From Isoperla grammatica (lineage: Eukaryota > Arthropoda > Insecta > Plecoptera > Perlodidae), in contig OX246741.1 in assembly GCA_945910005.1 (NCBI GenBank), forward strand, positions 52,502,255-52,566,254: a stretch of DNA of 64,000 nt. The letters are read 5' to 3'. A program made the translations under genes and the position numbers. Below are positions 36,216 to 47,945 of the stretch, piece by piece. The notes beneath the pieces were generated by a model that did no database searches, was not told where the DNA came from, and saw only the letters and a program-made list of their open reading frames with translations. Every line of letters begins with the position of its first letter. The first letter of the stretch is position 1.

Positions 36216-37091
36216 CATAGGACAAAGCTCCGACTCGGAGCTTGCCTGATTAATAGTGGGCGAAAAGGTCCTCGGTTCGCGGTGGTCGTTTTATGGCGGG
36301 GGGGGGGGGGGGGGGGGGGTCGTTACCCTTAACGAAATTGGCTGGTCTGTAGATTGTCTTTTGATAAAATTAGCAAGTTTCGTGGAAATACCCCCTCAAG
36401 TACTTAGAATCAAACCCAAAACTTTCTTATTCATTTAACTACATTTTTAGTTTGATTATAAGTCAAATGAAATAAGTTGGAAATTCATTATTCTTTCATA
36501 ACTTTTTTAGGGGTTATTGATGTATAAAACCCTAGGTCGAAACTGTCTTGAACGGAGATCATATAATTAGTCCTGCACATGCGCGGTGTATGAAACTTTT
36601 GTACATACAGTTAGCAAGCATTGTGTTAGGTACATTCGAGGATACATCCCAACATTGCTCGAATATTAATACACATTTTACAAATGTTTTAAACTATAAA
36701 GAATTTGGTTATGACAAAGAACTATTATACGAATTGTGACCATAAAATCCCCAAATATAATAATTAACAAATTGTGCCAGACAGGAAAAGATTCTTTACA
36801 CCACAAAACTTCTTTATCAATTGTTGATGGTACGATGTTTATAAAGTGCTATAAGAATACACCCAGACGAATATGATTTGAAATAATGATGCATTTCGAT
36901 AAAGTGTATTTCGACCTAAAATGATGTTTTACCTCAAATACATTCATTATTTCCCAACTGAGAAAAGGCGTTAAATCCCTAGAAGCCATCCGCTCAACTC
37001 TATAATTCCTCTAGACTATTTTCCTCGCACGAATTTCTCCTCCAACTCAACAAGCCACTGATTTGTTACGATATTTATCTTTATAGTTACG
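36216..37091. other. Intergenic with a long G tract
   Basis: A run of about 25 G occurs at 36298-36320. No gene is supported. Confidence 0.55.
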
Positions 37092-37388
37092 GTGTTTTCT
37101 CTCTTATTGCCCGGCCATAACACAGCCATAACGCGGCCGACCCGGCAAGGCATCGCTTGCTGGGTTCAACATGCCTATAAGCCCAGCGAGGAACGGATTG
37201 GGGAAGGAACCAATCAGAAATGTATGTTTCTCGATCACTGGACTGACGGCTCCTTACAGAACCGAGTGTCGATAACCAAGTTGAGGAATGTAGAACGAAT
37301 TGGACGAAAAGATAAAAACTACCGTAAGAAAATCCGATTAAGACGTCTAGCGGAGAGTGTAATTTGGCAGAAGAGAGCGTCGGCGTGA
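37092..37388 (+). CDS. Unrecognised 98-codon frame
   Basis: The frame lacks an ATG near its start (it opens with GTG), is GC-richer than its surroundings, and is Lys/Arg-rich in the last third (GRKDKNYRKKIRLRRL). I recognise no domain. It could be a decayed transposon fragment or chance; a host exon is possible but has no clear splice sites. Confidence 0.15.
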   Translation: MFSLLLPGHNTAITRPTRQGIACWVQHAYKPSEERIGEGTNQKCMFLDHWTDGSLQNRVSITKLRNVERIGRKDKNYRKKIRLRRLAESVIWQKRASA

Positions 37389-37776
37389 GGGAGGGGGAGG
37401 GGGGATGTGACGAGGGAAGGAGGGGTAACTTGTCTAGCTGCAGCCGTAAAAACGTGTGGATATATGTGTGCCTCTAAATTAACTTTGTGAGAAACTGAGG
37501 ATAAGGTGCGTTTTATTGAAGGAAAATGAAGGTTTAAACGGATTTAAGCTTGTTTTCCGGTTAGTTGTTCTAGCTCAATATTATTTTATGAATTCTTTTA
37601 TCTGCTTTATTCTCACTAAGCAAAACTATATTAAAAAATAACGTTATTAAAGGTGATGTACTCAAAAGCGATAAAATGTAATGGTGTGAGGGGTGGTTGT
37701 TTGTTGTTTAAGTTGGTGAATTAAGACCCTATGTTATCTTTTCAGGTAGTCTTTAATCTATACTATACAACACAAA

Positions 37777-37781
<5 letters not shown>
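37389..37781. other. Intergenic, no features seen
   Basis: Nothing supported between the frame above and the SINE tail. Confidence 0.5.
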
Positions 37782-37807
<26 letters not shown>

Positions 37808-38062
37808 ATACATTCACATTAAGAGTCTACAGCCACTCAGTAATGAAACTGATTTTCAGTGGGGGACTTTAATTTAAAGCGATTAAACCAACCCTGTAGG
37901 CTTCGAACACCATCGACGAGTGAGCGATAACCAATCAAAGATCGATATTTCAAATACGAAACATATGAATAAGTGATTGGACAGTGCGAACACCTGCGGA
38001 CAATTGTCAGAATCAACAAGGCCGATTCAGAACAACTTTGAATTTATTGAGTGCTTCGTTGA
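37782..38062 (-). mobile_element. SINE copy, minus strand
   Basis: On the minus strand it covers the second half of the 16537 family from GCACTCAATAAATTCAAAG through CACTGTCCAATCACTT to an (ATTT)n tail of about eight units at its low-coordinate end. The tRNA head is missing, as expected of 5' truncation. Confidence 0.85.
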
Positions 38063-38854
38063 TAGATATAGATATTGAATTGTTGCGTGTATCATAAACC
38101 TTAAACATAATTGATCGGAATTTAGTTTCAATCATTATAGTCTGGCTGCTTTTAGAAGTAACACAATACATCCACAAACATTGTCTTTAATTTCTAGATG
38201 CTATGCAATCATACTTTACAACTCCACATGAAATCATTTATCAAGAATTGTCAAGCCGCAACAGTAGTATTATATGCATTGCATAACAAGATGTAAGTAA
38301 TCCTGACATGCAAAGTGTCAGGATCTTTGAGTAATTGGTGAAGAGTACCATTAGTTTTATTTGCAAAGCATGACTGTCGCCTGCTTTAACATGCACACCT
38401 GATACCTCAGCACTCACAAGACTCGGGAGTACAGTAACTGTTACGTCATCGCTAGGGTTTATTAAGATAAATGACTTTGAAATAGAACGGTTACATTTAA
38501 AACAAATGAATATTCTATAGAACAGTTTTGTCAAAATTGTGACTGGAGAATATATGTTTTTGAGTGTTATGAACATAGAATCCTACATTTGAGTCGAACT
38601 GTGATAGTATTTTAGCAGTTGCATTAGATAAAACATGAGCATCAATACACAATACACACATACAAGGTTTAATGTTGTGATTAGTTACTGAATTAACTGA
38701 CTCCTTTGCCATCCAAATGGTGGCATTCAAGTCACAACTTCTATTGGATAGACCTTGCGGCATTGGCTTTGCTTATAATAGATGTAGTAACTATAGTAAT
38801 AGTTTTGGGGTTGTGGGTGTTTTGTGTCGTTAGTTGAAGTTGAAGTTGTAAACG
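38063..38854. other. Intergenic; two overlapping unrecognised minus frames
   Basis: Minus-strand frames at 38241-38576 (111 codons) and 38515-38763 (82 codons) overlap in different phases. Neither contains a motif I recognise; they could be a frameshifted relic, but the evidence is length only. Confidence 0.3.
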
Positions 38855-38983
38855 TGCCCTGAAACAATCTTGCGATTGGTTCGTGACCAATCAGCGATCA
38901 GTATTTAAGATTTGGGCTCGCTGGTTGGCTACGAATCACTCATCAATGACGAAAGCATCAGTCTGTTAGGTTGTTTCGGGGCA
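38855..38983. mobile_element. Foldback MITE related to 10198-10339
   Basis: Ends TGCCCTGAAACAATC and GGTTGTTTCGGGGCA are inverted copies. The interior GGTTCGTGACCAATCAGCGATCAG matches GGTTCGTAGCCAATCAGCGATCGG of the 10-kb element, and both contain GACGAAAGCA. Confidence 0.7.
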
Positions 38984-40953
38984 AGTATAGTAATAGTTGT
39001 ATGGTTGGTATATTCTACATAGAACTTATTATGCACAGAACTGTCCACGAGTTACAGCGCGGTACCTTCAAATGTTTACATTCACGAAATGGAGTGTTCT
39101 AGTTTTATGCTCGTGCTTGCTATAAGACTATGCTCGTGCTTGTTTGGCCACACCTCTAAGACGAAGCCGGATCTCATCAAAGTTTACTACGGCTTACACG
39201 CACACCTTGGCCAAGGCTTTCAGTAGGCAGGTGCGCCGAGCCTCAGCTACTATAGATAAAACACAATTACCAGTGTTAGATGCCCTCATAAAGCCCGCAC
39301 AAAAACCTTTGCCTTTTTATGAACAAGTAGACATTTCCCTACAAAACTCAGGAGCTTAAGTAAATCCATATGTCCCTTCTGGAGATGTAAGGAGGGGTAC
39401 GAGGAACAACTCTCTGCAGGGTGTGGGGTTATTACAAAAGTGAATAAGAAAGGAATGTTCAATGTTTGTGCGGCAATTTGACTGTTAATAACTGGAGAAT
39501 CTATGTACTTGTATTGAGTTTTATGTCCTGTTTAGTTTCAGCTGTGAAAAACTGTGAAAAAGGACAATAAATACACAACTATAAAAAATACATAGACAAA
39601 AAAAAATACCAATTCAGATAGCACTAGCTAAGAAGTACAACATAAGAACTAGAACACTGAAAACAGGTAGAAGAAAAAAATTAAATAGATATCAGAAAGA
39701 AATTATAAAACAAACTTATAACGGCAGCTGTCGCGCCCTAATAAATGGACATAAGATATACACTCGGTCTAAAAGAAACCAGAATGGTACTATTGCCACT
39801 GGAAAAGAACAAAATGGTGGAAGAAATAAAAATAGTAAGGCTTAAGAAAATAATAAAAAAAGAAAGAGAGTAAACCAAATAAAAGAACATCACCTTCGTA
39901 TGTAAAATTAACTGCCAGGCAATCTCAACCAACAATGGAAGTGCGTAGACATCCTCTACTATAGTGTTGGCTTTAGTGACGACAAAGATCAGTAGTAACA
40001 TCACAATTTGTGTTGTTAATAATACACATAAAATATATTTATGCTCAATGCAAAGGTAATTTGGTATAGATTTTTAATATTTTGCTGAAAACCGGTTTAT
40101 GATTAGGTAGGTAACCCAAATCGTAAATGAATAATATTTCAGTAACCGAATCTCGTACTTCAGCCAGCAATGTCTTATAAAACACAGGTGTTACCGACCT
40201 CAAACAAAGGACTGTGCGGTCACAGCTCTAGCCCAACAGATGAAAGATTACAGCAACGGTCGTATGTGGAGTGACACATATAATAATTATTAATGCTGGG
40301 TGCCCGACCTGGATGTCGAAGAGAGGCGGAGACCCAGCGTTGAAACGGATGTTCTTGCGTCCGTTCACCACCTCCAACCAAACATATTATACATGTTGTT
40401 CGTACATATATATCCAACCTAACATATAACAAACATTTGTACCTACTTAATGTACCTAGAAATTAAATCTCTCATAGCCGATTTTATGACTTTCAAATTA
40501 ATATTTTGGCTGTTAGCTCATTTTATCTCACAGCTTCTGATAGATGGTTGTCAAGTTATAAGATTGGGTGTAACCGTTTTATTGGAAAAGCATCCGGCAT
40601 AAAACAATCAAAATATGTTCTAGTATTTGTGTCTGGGCCCAGGGTGACTCTGCTAGTCGTAAAGGGAGACGAAATGAGGTCCCCCAATTCCCCCTTTCTA
40701 CCAATTACCCTCTATGTATTATTTTCCCTTCTACTGTCCCTTTCCTAGAATATCCTTTGACTTATAACCTAGATGTCGAGTACGTCGTTAAACAACTTTT
40801 GTTTTTAGTATTGTGTTTAATATTGGCGTCTGCCTATCATCTATGTTTCATTCCAATAGACAACGCACTGTTAGGTTAGTCAGTGTTGTGTTTGACTTTC
40901 TGTGATAAAGTCTTTGTGGTCCATATCGGTGTGGTAGCCCAGCGTAACATAAC
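38984..40953. other. Intergenic, weak repeat traces
   Basis: A 71-codon frame at 39144-39359 (TTG start) and a GC-richer patch at 40210-40400 are unrecognised. A pyrimidine-rich segment ending TAGATGTCGAGTACGTCGTTAAACAAC (about 40770-40798) resembles the 3' tails of some retroposons. None is firm. Confidence 0.4.
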
Positions 40954-41253
40954 CAGTGGTGTATTCGAGCCTAGGCGGGCTTAAGCGCCGCCTAGGCACT
41001 TTTATTTGGAGGCTAGGCTAGCCTAGGCTCTTTTTTACAGTTAGATATCAAGAAGCCATGTAGTATTCAGAATATCTATAATTGAGAACAAATATGTTAC
41101 CTCAACGTCTTCATGTATTCAGGTTTAATTTCTGTAAAATCATTTTTCAGCCGCTTAAAACCATCGCCATCGCACCCCCCCCCCCCCCCCCCCCAGTGCG
41201 CACGTGAATTCGACCACAAAGGCACTTAATATTTTAGGAATACACACACACTG
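40954..41253. mobile_element. hAT-like MITE, 300 bp
   Basis: The left end CAGTGGTGTATTCGAG and the right end read in reverse, CAGTGTGTGTGTATTCC, share CAGTG and GTGTATTC. Flanks AACATAAC (40946-40953) and AACATGAC (41254-41261) are an 8-bp duplication with one change. The interior has CCTAGGC palindromes and a C homopolymer tract. It is an older copy than the other two hAT-like elements. Confidence 0.7.
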
Positions 41254-41629
41254 AACATGACAACATAATAACATAACATTTCGTAGCATAATATCTCGTA
41301 AAGCGAGCGTCTGTTTTATTGGACCGTTTCAACAGGTTAAGCCTCAGTAGACGTCACGACGTCACTTCTCACCGCGACGCCACCTAGACAAGTCTGCGAT
41401 CTCGTCCTCTGACGTATTCAATTACCTTTTATAAATCTGCTTGTCTAGTCTTGTCTGGGGTAGAGACAGGAATGTCTGTGAAACATCTCCACCACAGACA
41501 GGCAAGTTGGGCCATTGCAGACACGCGTGGAATGTGGACATAAGAACAGTTACTTCTAGGACGTTCTGAGTGCAGTGACATTTTAAATGAATTAATACAT
41601 TCACGTAGGCTTTCGCGACCCGAGTCAAT
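41254..41629. other. Intergenic, no features seen
   Basis: Two overlapping minus frames (41422-41713) run into the Penelope-like tail; no gene supported. Confidence 0.5.
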
Positions 41630-41800
41630 CAATAAACTTGAGCTTGGCTTTCGGGTATAGCCGCGTCGATTATCGCTTAAAAGCTGACGTTTCGGGCAGG
41701 TTACACTACCCATCTTCAGAGCTAAAACTTGAAGAAGTCACAGAATGAAACCTACTCGGTCCAGCTCCACTCCGTGACTGTGGCAAGCCCTGTTGTTTCC
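41630..41800 (-). mobile_element. Penelope-like element tail fragment, copy 2
   Basis: The minus strand reads GAGCTGGACCGAGTAGG, then CTGAAGA, a GGGTAG/CTGCCC stem, GAAA, CGTC...GACG, and ATACCCGAAAGCCAAG. The stem differs in sequence from that of copy 1 (GGACT/AGTCC) but is still paired, which argues for conserved structure. No coding region remains. Confidence 0.55.
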
Positions 41801-43426
41801 GATACGCGGGAGTGTGAGCGCCCGCACCTTGTGTCATGACGGTGGCAAGGAGAGTATTAATTAGTTTGAATGGCAGATATCCGAGCTAGTATTAGAGTTG
41901 GCTAGTTCAACTCAAACAGCCGGTGTGGAGACCGATAGGGGTCGCCGGCAAACCACGCACTTACTCGTGCATGTCGGGACTGACAGTGCATCTGCCACTT
42001 AGTCCTTGGTAATAGCACAGACCGCTCACAGTTCATATCAATCATTACTGGTACTTGAATTAAACTACCTTACTTTTCTTTTGTTAAACATTTGCGTTAT
42101 CTTTGGTTGTTTGGTATCGTCTTATTTCACTCTTGATTGTATTTCCTTTACGCCCATGTGCTATTTATTGGTCGTTATTCACCATCACTAGTTTAAATAA
42201 AACATGTAGGTATCCAAAAACTTATTTTCACCAGCATTTTTACGTGTAAGACATATTATACATTGCTGAGAAGCTTGCCGATTTATTCACATTAAAGCAC
42301 TCGTTATCTTGTAAAGAACAATCTTTAAGAAAAACATTGAACACGAACTGCTGAACAACACCACGAAGTCCATCTAGTGTTCGCCACAAGAGACACATTA
42401 GGCGTGGGGAGGGGGGAAGGGAGGGGGGGGGGACCAACTCGCCCCCTGTGTACAAGTCTGGAGCTGACCCACGTATAAAACAAAAAGTAACAGCCAAGAA
42501 TCCAAACTCCAAACCTTCCCAATACCAACTAATTCTTTGCATTTACAGATGCACAGCAGACAAATTAGAAACAAACCCGGTAACAAATGGTTTTATTGTA
42601 AATTAATATGTGTATTATTTTAGACTGAATGTATTAGAAACGGTTACAAAGAACAATATATTTTATTGTGTTCCTGAAATACTCATTTAGCCTTGAGATC
42701 AAAGAATAACCCTAGATAACATCAATTTTGATGGTGTTTACATATGTACCCACATAACCTAAAGTTTGGCCAGGAGACAACTTGAAAAATAACTAATCTC
42801 AGTTTAATTAAACTCACAGAAATAATTCACATTACCATGTTAAAACCGTTTACTATGCTAACATCGGTTTTAACCGACCTTGTAAATAATACATCAGTAA
42901 AATAACAACAACAGTTCTAGTTATAATTTTGAGGTTATATGGTCCTTTAAATGAGGCAGTATTTAAAAATATCGCTTGTACTACACTATTATTGTACCTT
43001 TTGATTGTAATATTGACTATCGCTCATATTGACTGTATATCGATCGACCGCTCTGGCACATGTTTCTTTGCGAATGCAGCCGACAGTACTATCGTGCTTG
43101 AGTGCTGGAGTATAATCGAAGAAAGAAAGCAACCCCGGGTAAATATGCAGAATGTGTGAAAGCAGTGAAAGTATGTCCGCGCTTATCTCGTCTCTCCGCG
43201 TGTTGCGCGCTAAGAAAAGCCCCTTTTAACAAACCCCTCACGTATGAGGAAACCAAAGACGTCTAAAAGCTGCGTGTGTGGTTGAACCCACGTCCGTCTA
43301 AGCTGGTACGCCCGGCCCAGCCCCCACTCATCAATCAAATAACCCAAACACCGCTGCCTGTCCCAACAATATCTTCTGCGCTGTAGAACATTGGAGCTGT
43401 TTCAAGGGAGCTGTTTCAAGGAACAA
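41801..43426. other. Intergenic, no gene supported
   Basis: Overlapping minus frames at 42240-42586 cross a purine-rich GGGGAGGGGGGAAGG tract and are probably composition artefacts. Other frames are unremarkable. Confidence 0.5.
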
Positions 43427-43640
43427 TACTATAGTTATGAACCTCAATAACTGATCAATCAATATCTGTCCCTGTAGCAACTAGGTATTAAAGTCGTTGG
43501 GAGGTTCCCACCATAACTTGAACCTCGAGTCTAGCCATGCCATTAATTTAATTAAATTAATTTAATAACCTTACTCCAATTCAGTGAGCTTCAATTTAAA
43601 ACTCATTTTATTCATATTTTCATTTTATAACTATATGTTG
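43427..43640 (-). mobile_element. Retroposon 3' fragment, copy 2
   Basis: Nearly identical to 45138-45352 over about 210 bases, including CTATAGTTATGAACCTCAAT, GGGAGGTTCCCACC and a palindromic TTAATTTAATTAAATTAA. Read on the minus strand it is a diverged relative of the 10465 and 63183 copies (GGCATGGCT, GGTGGGAACCTCCCA, CAGGGACAGATATTGATTGA). Confidence 0.65.
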
Positions 43641-43660
43641 TGAGTTTTTTTTTTCGCTTC

Positions 43661-43760
43661 AGGCAAAAGTTTTTTTAGCTTCTAATATGGATTCCATTCT
43701 ATCACTTCTTGGCTTAGGAATATGTAAACGGTGACTTTGGAGTCGTCCTAGCAACGAACA
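43661..43760 (+). mobile_element. SINE middle fragment
   Basis: AGCTTCTAATATGGATTCCAT, ACTTCTTGGCTTAGGAATA and TAAACGGTGACTTTGGAG match the 16620-16700 part of the full-length SINE; head and tail are missing. Confidence 0.75.
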
Positions 43761-43863
43761 CCAGATGCCGGATCAGCGCTAGCGTTCGTTTAAACGGACG
43801 CTGAGAAACCAGGTCACAGCTGATCGGTTCCTCGTTAGATGAAATGTAGAGGTGTAATATCCA

Positions 43864-43952
43864 CCATCCATCCATCCATCCATCCATCCATCCATCCATC
43901 CATCCATCCATCCATCCATCCATCCATCCATCCATCCATCCATCCATCCATC
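43864..43952. repeat. CATC microsatellite, about 22 units
   Basis: CATC units run without change and end in CTATCTAG. Derived frames of Met-Asp-Gly-Trp or Ile-His-Pro-Ser repeats are not genes. Confidence 0.97.
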
Positions 43953-44423
43953 TATCTAGCTAGGCCACGAAGGAAGAAACGTTTCGAGGGAGTTTCTTGG
44001 AAAACACGTGGAAAAGATACATACATCCATAGATATACACGAAAAACGTCTGCATCTTGATTTGAACATTTATAAAATAATATGCAACTGCGACCAGCTA
44101 GCAAGCAAACATTAAGCAAAGATTAAGTGTTTTAATTTTTTCTCTGGACAATTCGGATCCTATTTTAATCGTGCTAAAAACAATTTTGATTTTCCCGGAA
44201 GAAAACAAATTACATGTTTTTCGAAATACTAGAAATACATAAAGGTAGTGTTAATGTTTTTTTGAGATAATAAAAAAGACGGTGTTTAAATTAAAAAATT
44301 AAATTTTAAAAATTATAAAAACAATTCAATCGTTAAAACACAAAATATAAAGTTGTAACACTTAAAATTGTGTCGCGGGATTCGTAGAATTTCTTGTTTG
44401 AACCATCTAGGGTGCATAATTGT
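43953..44423. other. Intergenic, no features seen
   Basis: AT-rich without supported features. Confidence 0.5.
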
Positions 44424-44489
44424 TGGTTACGGGAATCGAACCCATGTCCTGCAGACCATCAGTCCTGTTGAGGTACGACACATTGGTTC
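44424..44489 (-). repeat. tRNA-like retroposon relic
   Basis: The minus strand has GGGTTCGATTCCC, an exact B box and T-arm core, and a CTGATGGTCTGCAGGAC stretch where the anticodon arm would lie. There is no good A box, so it is a relic rather than a tRNA gene. Confidence 0.4.
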
Positions 44490-44589
44490 CACTACTAAGA
44501 GAGTCCGACCACGTTACACATTTGAATATATTACGTATGAAAACCCAGCGGTTTGACTGACGGCTAAACGCAAACTAAGTACTCGTCGA

Positions 44590-45030
44590 TTAAAAACCGA
44601 AAACCGCCCATAAACTTTGAAGATGAATTCGGTCAGATAATAAAAGATGCCATCTGTTTGATCCTGGGAAATAAAACTCTGAAATATTCATCCTAGTTTT
44701 AATACCAAAGCATTGGCATTCCTCCCCTGGCGCCAATAACCTGGCTGAGTGTTTTCCAATACTGCTAATGCAGTACGTGCTACGCGCGACGATGGCTGGG
44801 CCGGCCTCCTGCAATGCGGTCCTCTGATTGTGGACTTGAAGAGGGGCCACGAAAAATGTCTTCATGCCGAAATCGTGCCCAACGGAAAATTGTGAATGTT
44901 TCCCTTGAATACAGTTTAAAGGTGTTTCTGTGGACGAATACGAAATAGTTCGGCACAGATGTTGTCGGATGTTTAGCTGAACACGTTTTGCCTTTCTAGA
45001 ACATTGCGCGCATATCGTGGATGTTGCCAA
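44590..45030 (-). CDS. Unrecognised 146-codon frame
   Basis: This is the longest frame not made by a simple repeat. It opens with TTG; the first ATG is about 55 codons in. It has seven Cys but no known spacing, and no splice sites or neighbours that support it. It may be a decayed element or chance in a GC-richer patch. Confidence 0.15.
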   Translation of the reverse strand: MATSTICAQCSRKAKRVQLNIRQHLCRTISYSSTETPLNCIQGKHSQFSVGHDFGMKTFFVAPLQVHNQRTALQEAGPAIVARSTYCISSIGKHSARLLAPGEECQCFGIKTRMNISEFYFPGSNRWHLLLSDRIHLQSLWAVFGF

Positions 45031-45137
45031 ATGTGCATGTTATGAAAACACTCCTTCTAACCGGTTGAAACTTAATTAAACTAATGCGCATTGTTTTCTT
45101 TCGGCTCGCAACATTTTGTATGTTCAAGCCAAGTTTA

Positions 45138-45352
45138 CTACTATAGTTATGAACCTCAATAACTGATCAATCAATATCTGTCCCTGTAGCACCTAGGTAT
45201 TAAAGTCGTTGGGAGGTTCCCACCATAACTTGAACCTCGAGTCTAGCCATGCCATTAATTTAATTAAATTAATTTAATAACCTTACTCCAATTCAGTGAG
45301 TTTTAATTTAAAACTCATTTTATTCATATTTTCATTTTATTCATATTTGTGT
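45138..45352 (-). mobile_element. Retroposon 3' fragment, copy 3
   Basis: Near-duplicate of 43427-43640, differing at only a few positions (for example CACCTAGG for CAACTAGG) and diverging after CATTTTCATTTTAT. The shared end suggests either two insertions from one source or a local duplication. Confidence 0.65.
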
Positions 45353-47112
45353 TCATATATTTTTATGGAAACGTTTCAATTTGTATTTGAAGTCATAGAA
45401 ACACAAACATATTCTATATGTTTAATATGATACCACTTTTGAACCAATGCCCTCTAATAAATAACTGAATACAAATATTTTCAATTAAATTTGTTGTTTA
45501 TGATGCACCGTGTTAACTAGTAACACTCGACCAATCCCAAACATCAATATGTACATTCACGGATCATAAGTCAACATATGCATATACTATTTTATATTAA
45601 AATCAGCTATAAATAAAGCCTTATACCAGTTTAGGTTGATACATACCTTTATTTGTGCTGCCCCATTTTAACTAATATAAAGATTGGCGTACAATTCGGT
45701 TATTGGCGTATTTCGTCGTTTTAATGTACCGTCTGAGTTACATTTCTAATGACAAATTTAGTTTTAAACTACATAATTAATACCCTAAATACGTAAAAGG
45801 TAATTAAGGGAAATACATTCTAATGGTATGTATAGACTTAAATAGCTGTTCAAACCATATTGATTGATACAATTAATTGTAATGAAATAGCCGCTGATTG
45901 GATGCAGGAATACATCCTCCCGGTAAATACTCAATTGCTAGTTACACACACTATTAATTAAACATACTGAACGCTTAATTACAGTACAATTAACTATGAG
46001 TTAAATACGCTTAAATCAATTAAGGATAAATTAGTTTTGTTGAATGCCACGCGTTGCTCGTAGAATAGCTTGCACCGGTAGCGTATTTAGTTCTATTATA
46101 TTCCAAGCTGGGCTCTTTTTGTATCTAGGGAATGGTTGGGAATAGATAATAGATGTGAGCATCTAAGCTGCGTAAAAACAAAGGGACGTGCATTCGAGTA
46201 GCAAGTGCTTGTTAAGTCATTTTGTCATCACATAATAGATAAACGACTAACTTAAACGTTACATAACACAACTGTTTAGTGTTTAGGTGTGAAATGTGTC
46301 CCCACACACCAAGGAATAATTTTCAGTAGTAGTTTTAATTGTATTTGAATCTTTAAAAAATGCACATTTTAATATTTTGTGATACAATAACAATAACACA
46401 ACTTTTGAAAATGCCAATGTAGCTCTTTCTTCTACCCGTTTCTATAATATTAAATTTAAATATATACATTATTATTACTTCGATGTAATTATTTATTTGA
46501 CACTATGGATTTGATTTTTCTGCTACTTGTTTAGATTACACGTATATCGTTGTTGTTCATTTGAATAGTGTGCACTTTTGTTTATTTTCCTCATTTGTGG
46601 TTTGTTAGAAAGTGAATAGGATTGGCTTTCATAAGTAAACAGCATAAGTATTGTCAATATCACTAGGAATGCACACAATAAACTATATAATCGTCCAATA
46701 TTCGTAATTCAAAACATTTTGCTTATTGGCGATAGACAAATCATCGAATGGTTTGTATTTTCAAAAAGCATGTTATGTTCGTAATACATATTTCGTTCTT
46801 CTCGGGCCTTTGTAGTGTTGAAATAGTGAGTTAGTTAAGTCTTTATGTAGCATTTAGAAGCTATTAAATTACATTATTTACAACATGACAAAATACAGTA
46901 TTAAACATGCACGTATCTCAAAGATACCGCGAAAATACTGGGCCCGGCCTCATATGTGATTACTCTCAACAGTGTCACGTCAGATGTGTCCAAGGAATGT
47001 TGCTATATCGTTATGCGCTCGGTTAGGAGACTTAATATCACAGAATCTGTAAAAGATTACTTACCATGTTTGTAATTTACTATCGGTCGACAATGCGGTC
47101 ATTTTTTTGATT
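45353..47112. other. AT-rich intergenic stretch
   Basis: No frame above 60 codons and no repeat-family match. Confidence 0.6.
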
Positions 47113-47149
47113 ATCGATGATTTTTGTTTTATCGTTGTGCATCCCTGAA
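47113..47149 (-). mobile_element. Terminal fragment of a GGGATGCAC element
   Basis: ATCGATGATTTTTGTTTTATCGTTGTGCATCCCTG is the complement of the type of end seen at 21503. No opposite end was found. Confidence 0.4.
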
Positions 47150-47170
47150 TAATACTGAACGAGTTGCGTT

Positions 47171-47253
47171 TTTCAAGTTTTTAAAAGTTCTTTTTTTCAA
47201 GTTTTTTCAAGTTTTTACAAGTTTTTTTTTTTCAAGTTTTTTCAAGTTTTTAT
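47171..47253. repeat. CAAG-T-tract minisatellite
   Basis: Units TTTTTTTCAAGT and TTTTTCAAGT repeat about eight times with varying T number. Confidence 0.8.
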
Positions 47254-47684
47254 TACGGATATAATTATTTTATTATATGTTATGTAATTTCTAGGCTGCT
47301 AATAGAAAAAAAATAAAATGAAGTGGTGGAAGGTTGAAATGCCGGCCGCGTGTCGGACAAGCTGGTAACTGTTATTGGGCGTAAGCGGTCGAAATCAGGA
47401 ACGCGGTGGGAGGCAATTGTCCACCACAACACAACCAAACCAATGTCTCACGGTCCAACGCAGTTAGGAATAACTTGGAACCAACACAATCTTGAAGGGT
47501 TGACGTACGTGTGGGGAATACATTGTTAGGATGTTTTCTCTTGAAAGGACAACATTTCTTGATTGGAGTGTACTAGAGAGTGATTTTACTCGATATAGCT
47601 ATTTTTGTATATATATATATATATATAATCGGAATTCAACATTACAATCACGTCAACAAATACAGATACATTTTAGTTAATTTC
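47254..47684. other. Intergenic, no features seen
   Basis: A GC-richer patch at 47330-47530 and an (AT)n at about 47608-47628; no gene. Confidence 0.5.
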
Positions 47685-47945
47685 ACTAAATAAATTCCAA
47701 GTTGTTCTGAATCGGCATTGTTGATTCTGGCATTAGTCCCCAGGTGTTCGCACTGTCCAATCACTGATTCATATGTTTAGTATTTGAAATATCGATCTTT
47801 GATTGGTTTTTGCTCACTCGTCGATGGTGTTCGGAGCCTACAGGGTTGGTTTAGTCGTTTCAAATTTAAGTCTCCTACTGAAAATCAGTGTTGTTACTGA
47901 GTGGGTAGACTCGAAATGTGAATTTATTTATTTTATTTAATACGG
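47685..47945 (+). mobile_element. SINE copy, 5' truncated
   Basis: Matches the 16537 family from AATAAATTCCAAGTTGTTCTG to the TTATTTATTTTATTT tail. The frame that is open in other copies has a TAG here (GTTTAGTATTTG). Confidence 0.85.

Noticed and set aside
43714..44060. Met-Asp-Gly-Trp and Ile-His-Pro-Ser frames
   Set aside because: Products of the CATC microsatellite.
44590..45030. 146-codon minus frame as a real gene
   Set aside because: No ATG for the first third, no domain and no splice or promoter support; kept only as a low-confidence entry.
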